This document shows, one piece after another, positions 14,849 through 18,027 of a stretch of DNA of 18,027 nt. Each line of letters opens with the position of its first letter. The first letter of the stretch is position 1. The stretch is from an uncultured Lachnospiraceae bacterium (lineage in GTDB: Bacteria; Bacillota; Clostridia; Lachnospirales; Lachnospiraceae). Made by a program: the position numbers and the translations under genes. A model generated the notes under the pieces. That model searched no databases, was not told where the DNA came from, and saw only the letters and a program-made list of their open reading frames with translations. The DNA lies in NCBI GenBank assembly GCA_900554925.1, contig USJG01000029.1:1-18027 (forward strand), given 5' to 3'.

Positions 14849-15283
14849 ATGGAAACGATCAAGATTAAATATTTTACGGACAAAATTGAAAAGCTGACTT
14901 ACATAGATGGAAAATCTGACTGGATCGATCTTCGCGCCGCTGAAGATGTGGATTTAAAACAGGGTGAGTTTAAGCTGATTCCGCTGGGTGTGGCAATGGA
15001 ACTGCCTAAAGGGTATGAAGCACATATTGTACCGAGAAGTTCCACATACAAAAATTTTGGCATTATCCAGACAAACCATCAGGGCGTAGTTGACTGCTCT
15101 TACTGTGGAGACAATGATCAGTGGTTTATGCCGGTATATGCCATGCGCGATACCCATATTTCATGTAATGACAGAATCTGCCAGTTCAGGATCGTTGAAA
15201 ATCAGCCTAAAATCACATTTCAGGAGGTAGAGGTATTAGAAGGCGCGGACAGAGGCGGCTTTGGCAGCACCGGAAGACAGTAA
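14849..15283 (+). CDS. dut: dUTP diphosphatase (trimeric dUTPase family)
   Basis: A 144-residue dUTPase, hydrolysing dUTP to dUMP and pyrophosphate, which limits uracil in DNA and supplies dUMP for thymidylate. All five family motifs can be placed. Motif 1 is IDLRAAED (from residue 26), motif 2 PRSSTYKNFGI (62-72), motif 3 GVVDCSYCGDNDQW (79-92, catalytic-base D82), motif 4 DRICQFRI and motif 5 RGGFGSTG (135-142), which closes over the nucleotide. Motif 3 deviates from the common GVIDSDYRG by reading CSYCG, placing cysteines at 83 and 86. It is 20 nt after nrdG with only a distant AGAAAGG, so it is probably translated from the nrd transcript. Joining dNTP synthesis to dUTP removal in one operon makes functional sense. 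Confidence 0.92.
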   Translation: METIKIKYFTDKIEKLTYIDGKSDWIDLRAAEDVDLKQGEFKLIPLGVAMELPKGYEAHIVPRSSTYKNFGIIQTNHQGVVDCSYCGDNDQWFMPVYAMRDTHISCNDRICQFRIVENQPKITFQEVEVLEGADRGGFGSTGRQ

Positions 15284-15364
15284 TATTCCTGTAAATATTG
15301 TATAAAATAACTTCTTTTGCCACATAATGCTAATAAATGCATTGTAAGCGGAAGGAGTTTTTTT

Positions 15365-16783
15365 ATGGATAAAACTAAGATGAGTACCTCCCTTTCAGAA
15401 AATATGAGCTATTTAAACAGCTATTTATCCGCGGATATTAATTTTGACCTGGTCTACCGGGTAATACAAATTGGCGGAAGACAGGCTTGTATGTATTTTA
15501 TTGATGGATTTTGCAAAGATGAGATGATGCAGAAGATGCTTCAGTATTTTATGGATATTAAGGAAGAGGAAATGCCCGCAGATGCCCATGAAATGTCAAA
15601 GACTAGCCTTCCTTATGTGGAGGTGGATCTGCAGGATCAGTGGGATCAGATTACTTATTTTATTATGTCGGGCGTCTTTGCCTTGTTCATTGACGGTTAT
15701 GACAAATGCCTTTTGATCGACTCAAGAACTTATCCGGCAAGAAGCGTGGGAGAGCCGGAGAAGGATAAGGTGCTTAGAGGTTCCAAGGATGGCTTTGTGG
15801 AAACCATTGTATTTAATACAGCGCTGATCAGGAGAAGAATCAGAAGTCCTTATCTTCGGATGGAGATGCTTCATGCAGGAAAAAGCTCTCAGACGGACAT
15901 TGTCCTGTGTTACATGGATAATCGGGTGGATCATGTTTTTCTCGATCAGATCAAGGAGCGCATTAATAAAATAGAAGTAGACGCCCTTACTATGAATCAG
16001 GAAAGCCTGGCAGAATGTCTGTATAAGAAGAAATGGTACAATCCCTTTCCAAAATTCAAATTTACGGAAAGGCCGGACACCGCAGCAGCCCAGATTCTTG
16101 AAGGAGATATTGTGATTTTGGTTGACAATTCTCCATCGGCCATGATCACGCCTACCTCTGTTTTTGATGTGATAGAGGAGGCGGATGATTATTATTTTCC
16201 ACCGATCACAGGAACCTATTTAAGACTGTCCAGGTTTTTGATTGCCATACTGACCTATATTATGACGCCAACCTTTCTTTTGTTGATGCAGAGACCGGAG
16301 TGGATTCCGGCAGGCTTTGAATTTATTGCGGTGAAAGATACCGTCAATATTCCGCTGGTCTGGCAATTCCTGCTTTTGGAGCTGGCAATAGACGGTCTGA
16401 GGCTGGCGGCGGTAAATACCCCTAATATGCTAAGTACGCCTTTAAGCGTGATGGCAGCACTGGTGCTTGGAGAGTTTTCAGTCAACAGCGGATGGTTCAA
16501 CTCAGAGGTTATGCTTTATATGGCATTCGTAGCCATTGCAAATTATACCCAGGCAAGCTATGAGCTAAGCTACGCCATCAAGTTTATGCGTATCATTAAT
16601 CTGATCCTTACCGCATGGTTTGGAGTCTGGGGATATATTGCAGGTATTATATTAACATTACTGGCGATCTTTACCAATCGCACCGTATCAGGAAAGAGTT
16701 ATGTATATCCGCTGTTTCCCCTTAATTTGAAACAGCTTTCAAAAAGATTTTTCAGATACAGACTTCCGGGAGCAAGAGATTAA
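15365..16783 (+). CDS. spoVAF: Stage V sporulation protein AF (GerA-family spore membrane protein)
   Basis: A 472-residue SpoVAF. In B. subtilis it is an inner-spore-membrane protein homologous to GerA germinant-receptor A subunits and linked to dipicolinic-acid release during germination. The large soluble N-terminal domain (about 1-285) has the family hallmarks SVGEPEKDKVLRGSKDGFVETIVFNTALIRRRIR and ILEGDIVILVDNSPSAM. The membrane part follows with about five spans (FLIAILTYIMTPTFLLLM; VWQFLLLELAIDGLRLA; PLSVMAALVLGEF; VMLYMAFVAIANYTQASYEL; IINLILTAWFGVWGYIAGII). The start is ATG 15365, seven nt after GGAAGGAG (15350-15357). A TTG at 15317 would add 16 residues with no site. It lies 81 nt after dut with no convincing terminator between them, and no other spoVA genes are present. 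Confidence 0.95.
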   Translation: MDKTKMSTSLSENMSYLNSYLSADINFDLVYRVIQIGGRQACMYFIDGFCKDEMMQKMLQYFMDIKEEEMPADAHEMSKTSLPYVEVDLQDQWDQITYFIMSGVFALFIDGYDKCLLIDSRTYPARSVGEPEKDKVLRGSKDGFVETIVFNTALIRRRIRSPYLRMEMLHAGKSSQTDIVLCYMDNRVDHVFLDQIKERINKIEVDALTMNQESLAECLYKKKWYNPFPKFKFTERPDTAAAQILEGDIVILVDNSPSAMITPTSVFDVIEEADDYYFPPITGTYLRLSRFLIAILTYIMTPTFLLLMQRPEWIPAGFEFIAVKDTVNIPLVWQFLLLELAIDGLRLAAVNTPNMLSTPLSVMAALVLGEFSVNSGWFNSEVMLYMAFVAIANYTQASYELSYAIKFMRIINLILTAWFGVWGYIAGIILTLLAIFTNRTVSGKSYVYPLFPLNLKQLSKRFFRYRLPGARD

Positions 16784-16802
16784 ACATCTCCTGCTCCTTT
16801 TT
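16769..16802 (+). terminator. Rho-independent terminator overlapping the spoVAF stop
   Basis: GGAGCAAGAGAT (16769-16780) pairs with ATCTCCTGCTCC (16786-16797) with one A/C mismatch and a 5-nt loop holding the TAA stop. T residues follow to 16802. The stem begins in the last four codons of spoVAF. Confidence 0.9.
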
Positions 16803-16827
16803 GTAACAGTAAGAAGAAAGAGCATAC

Positions 16828-16834
16828 CTATAAA
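16828..16834 (+). repeat. Left flanking direct repeat (putative target-site duplication)
   Basis: CTATAAA directly abuts the left end of the inverted-repeat element and is repeated exactly at its right end (17143-17149). Confidence 0.7.
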
Positions 16835-17142
16835 GATTCAGGTATAAAAAGGTGCCTGGTAAATTTGGAATCGGCAGATTGCACAAAAGAAATTGCTAAG
16901 CTGTCATTGCAAAGGAAAATGAGATTTTCTTAATGGTCTTATGCAGAGCAGCAATTTCGGGACATGGATGTCCCAAAAAATCCGCTATGAGCCTGGATGG
17001 CGAATTGCGGATGGTTGCGTTCAGTAAGACAGCCTTCATTAAGAACATTTAGAAAATCCGTTTTCCGAAGTTGACAGCGTGCAATTCCTCTTGTGCAATC
17101 TGCCGGGAACACTTTCCAAAAGCACCTTTTGCCACCCGAATC
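16835..17142. mobile_element. 308-bp foldback, MITE-like element
   Basis: The two ends are inverted copies. GATTCAGGT (16835-16843) pairs with ACCCGAATC (17134-17142), and AAAAGGTGC (16847-16855) with GCACCTTTT (17122-17130). CGGCAGATTGCAC (16872-16884) pairs exactly with GTGCAATCTGCCG (17093-17105). Aligned by hand without gaps, the outer 62 bases agree at 45 positions. After small bulges the symmetry continues inward: GCTGTCA (16900-16906) with TGACAGC (17072-17078), GGAAAA (16914-16919) with TTTTCC (17061-17066), and GATTTTCT (16923-16930) with AGAAAATC (17051-17058). The centre holds two local hairpins, GGGACAT/ATGTCCC (16959-16974) and ATCCGC/GCGGAT (16980-17012). A 7-bp direct repeat CTATAAA flanks it on both sides. 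No transposase is encoded. Position between convergent genes fits a tolerated insertion. A structured RNA is the main alternative. Confidence 0.72.
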
Positions 17143-17149
17143 CTATAAA
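17143..17149 (+). repeat. Right flanking direct repeat (putative target-site duplication)
   Basis: CTATAAA directly follows the right terminal inverted repeat (GAATC ending at 17142) and matches the left copy at 16828-16834 exactly. Confidence 0.7.
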
Positions 17150-17351
17150 TAATAACAGCCAGCACTGCCTCGTGCCGGCCTCTATGGAAACAGATAAAAC
17201 TGTAATGTTTAGTCGAAGCCGGTCAGCACGCAATAGAAATATCGGCACCGGCGACTTCATTTGATATTTAAAATGATACAGTTTAATTGTGTACATAATG
17301 TTTCCAAATAAGAAAGAAATCATAAAGAAATCATAAATGATTCCATAACTT
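17150..17351. other. Non-coding remainder of the convergent gap, with GC-rich pairing segments
   Basis: No credible gene is seen here. From 17171 to 17252 there are GC-rich complementary blocks that can pair in alternative ways: CCGGC (17175-17179) with GCCGG (17218-17222), GTGCCG (17173-17178) with CGGCAC (17243-17248), and GCCGGT (17218-17223) with ACCGGC (17247-17252). Near 17313-17335 an 11-bp unit AAGAAATCATA occurs twice in tandem. No clear terminator for the minus-strand gene was found. Confidence 0.4.
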
Positions 17352-17858
17352 TTATTTTACAGGATTTGCAAAGAGTCCAATCTTCGGCGGAAGATAAGTA
17401 AATAAAAGAAAACAAATGAAAAGAAGCCCAACCAGCATTGACAGTAAGCGCTTATAAGAGGATAGTTTGGCTGAGGAAGAAAATTTATAAACGCATAAAA
17501 AGGCCAGAAGGATGCTGGCTATGAATGTGATTATATCAAGGAAGAAAAGATGAAATCCTAAAATTCCCGAATAAGTATAAAAGAGCACTGGAATAGAAAA
17601 GCTTCCGACTAAAATGCCCAAAAGCAAAGATGAAGTAATATAAGGGTATTGTGTTTTTAATTTTTGATTCATGTAAAAGGAGTAGAGCAGCATGGGAAAA
17701 AAGCATAATTTCATATGCTCCCATGTAGACTCATTTACTGGAAAGAAAAGTCCGATAACAGGGTTGTTTCCTGTCCACTGATAGACGAAATGCCAGAGGC
17801 TTCCCAGGATTATTACGAACAATATTCCTGTTAAAGTAATACGCTTTAGATCTTTCAT
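17352..17858 (-). CDS. DUF6512-like multi-pass membrane protein
   Basis: A 168-residue hydrophobic protein on the minus strand with about five predicted spans: residues about 9-25, 50-62, 75-95, 100-122 and 137-155. It carries the conserved-looking loop GLFFPVNESTWEHMKLCFFPML after the first span and ends TYLPPKIGLFANP. These are features I associate with the DUF6512 family of Firmicute membrane proteins, whose function is unknown. The ATG (complement of 17856-17858) is 18 nt after the stop of the BFD-like gene, and the ribosome site is weak (GGACAG), so coupling to that gene is possible. It converges on spoVAF. The family name is from memory and less sure than the membrane topology. Confidence 0.7.
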   Translation of the reverse strand: MKDLKRITLTGILFVIILGSLWHFVYQWTGNNPVIGLFFPVNESTWEHMKLCFFPMLLYSFYMNQKLKTQYPYITSSLLLGILVGSFSIPVLFYTYSGILGFHLFFLDIITFIASILLAFLCVYKFSSSAKLSSYKRLLSMLVGLLFICFLLFTYLPPKIGLFANPVK

Positions 17859-17876
17859 ATCAATAACTGTCCGGAT

Positions 17877-18027
17877 CTATGACTGACGTTCACTTACAAA
17901 TTGATCAATAAGGTGCTGTACATTTTCAATACAGGTGCCGCATACAGTTCCGGCTCCGGTGATTTCCTGTACTTCCTCAAGGGTGCTGGCTCCTGATTCC
18001 ACCGCGTCCTTTATCATACCGTTTGTT
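17877..18027 (-). CDS. BFD-like [2Fe-2S]-binding protein, C-terminal part (5' truncated by window edge)
   Basis: Minus-strand frame from the window edge to the TAG at 17877-17879, giving the last 49 residues of a small (2Fe-2S) protein. The visible sequence TNGMIKDAVESGASTLEEVQEITGAG followed by TVCGTCIENVQHLIDQF is the helix-turn-helix core of bacterioferritin-associated-ferredoxin (BFD) domains. The cysteine pair VCGTC would supply two cluster ligands. The first pair (C-x-C) would lie beyond the window, so completeness cannot be judged. Stand-alone BFD-like proteins of about 55-65 residues are common in anaerobic Clostridia, and their partners are mostly unknown. It is followed 18 nt later by the DUF6512-like gene on the same strand. 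Confidence 0.8.
   Translation of the reverse strand, partial: TNGMIKDAVESGASTLEEVQEITGAGTVCGTCIENVQHLIDQFVSERQS

Noticed and set aside
15340..15346. CATTGTA, a match to the sigma-G -10 pattern CATnnTA before spoVAF
   Set aside because: A start from it would fall in or after the ribosome binding site at 15350-15357, and no -35 is seen at the right distance.
17079..17264. A 61-codon plus-strand open frame in the same gap
   Set aside because: It starts inside the inverted repeat and has no known motif or ribosome binding site.
17039..17323. A 94-codon minus-strand open frame across the right arm of the foldback element
   Set aside because: It overlaps inverted-repeat DNA, has no recognisable domain or good ribosome site, and its composition looks like translated non-coding sequence.

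Overview
The window looks like a chromosomal segment of a strictly anaerobic, endospore-forming, chemotactic Firmicute of the Lachnospiraceae/Clostridia type. The reasons are an oxygen-sensitive class III ribonucleotide reductase with its activase, two sporulation genes (spoIVA, spoVAF), a methyl-accepting chemotaxis protein, moderate GC, and strong AAGGAGG-type ribosome binding sites. This placement is an inference from gene content, not a species call.

Layout, left to right. (1) The 3' end of tyrS, overlapped by a short YgjP-type metallopeptidase gene. (2) spoIVA alone, behind a predicted sigma-E promoter whose -10 box lies inside a hairpin that also covers the ribosome binding site. (3) A six-gene run from 2656 to 8979: purine nucleoside phosphorylase, cytidine deaminase, SAH/MTA-type deaminase, a chemoreceptor, a membrane-anchored MutS-like ATPase and a 54-residue membrane protein, closed by a textbook terminator at 9024-9051. 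(4) A YjjG-type nucleotidase, a WYL regulator and a class I/II aminotransferase. (5) nrdD-nrdG-dut behind a sigma-A promoter with two NrdR-like boxes 42 bp apart, followed by spoVAF and a terminator that begins inside its last codons. (6) A 568-bp gap between convergent genes. It holds a 308-bp foldback element with long terminal inverted repeats and a perfect 7-bp flanking direct repeat, then a GC-rich structured stretch. (7) On the minus strand, a DUF6512-like membrane protein behind the end of a BFD-like [2Fe-2S] protein that runs off the window.

Functionally, the window is dominated by nucleotide metabolism. punA, cdd and mtaD salvage nucleosides. yjjG may clear odd nucleotides. nrdD/nrdG make dNTPs and dut removes dUTP, under probable NrdR control. 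The sporulation genes are single units set among housekeeping genes. I see no phage, CRISPR, toxin-antitoxin or obvious defence island. The most notable non-genic features are the foldback element near the right end and the regulatory layout in front of spoIVA and nrdD.
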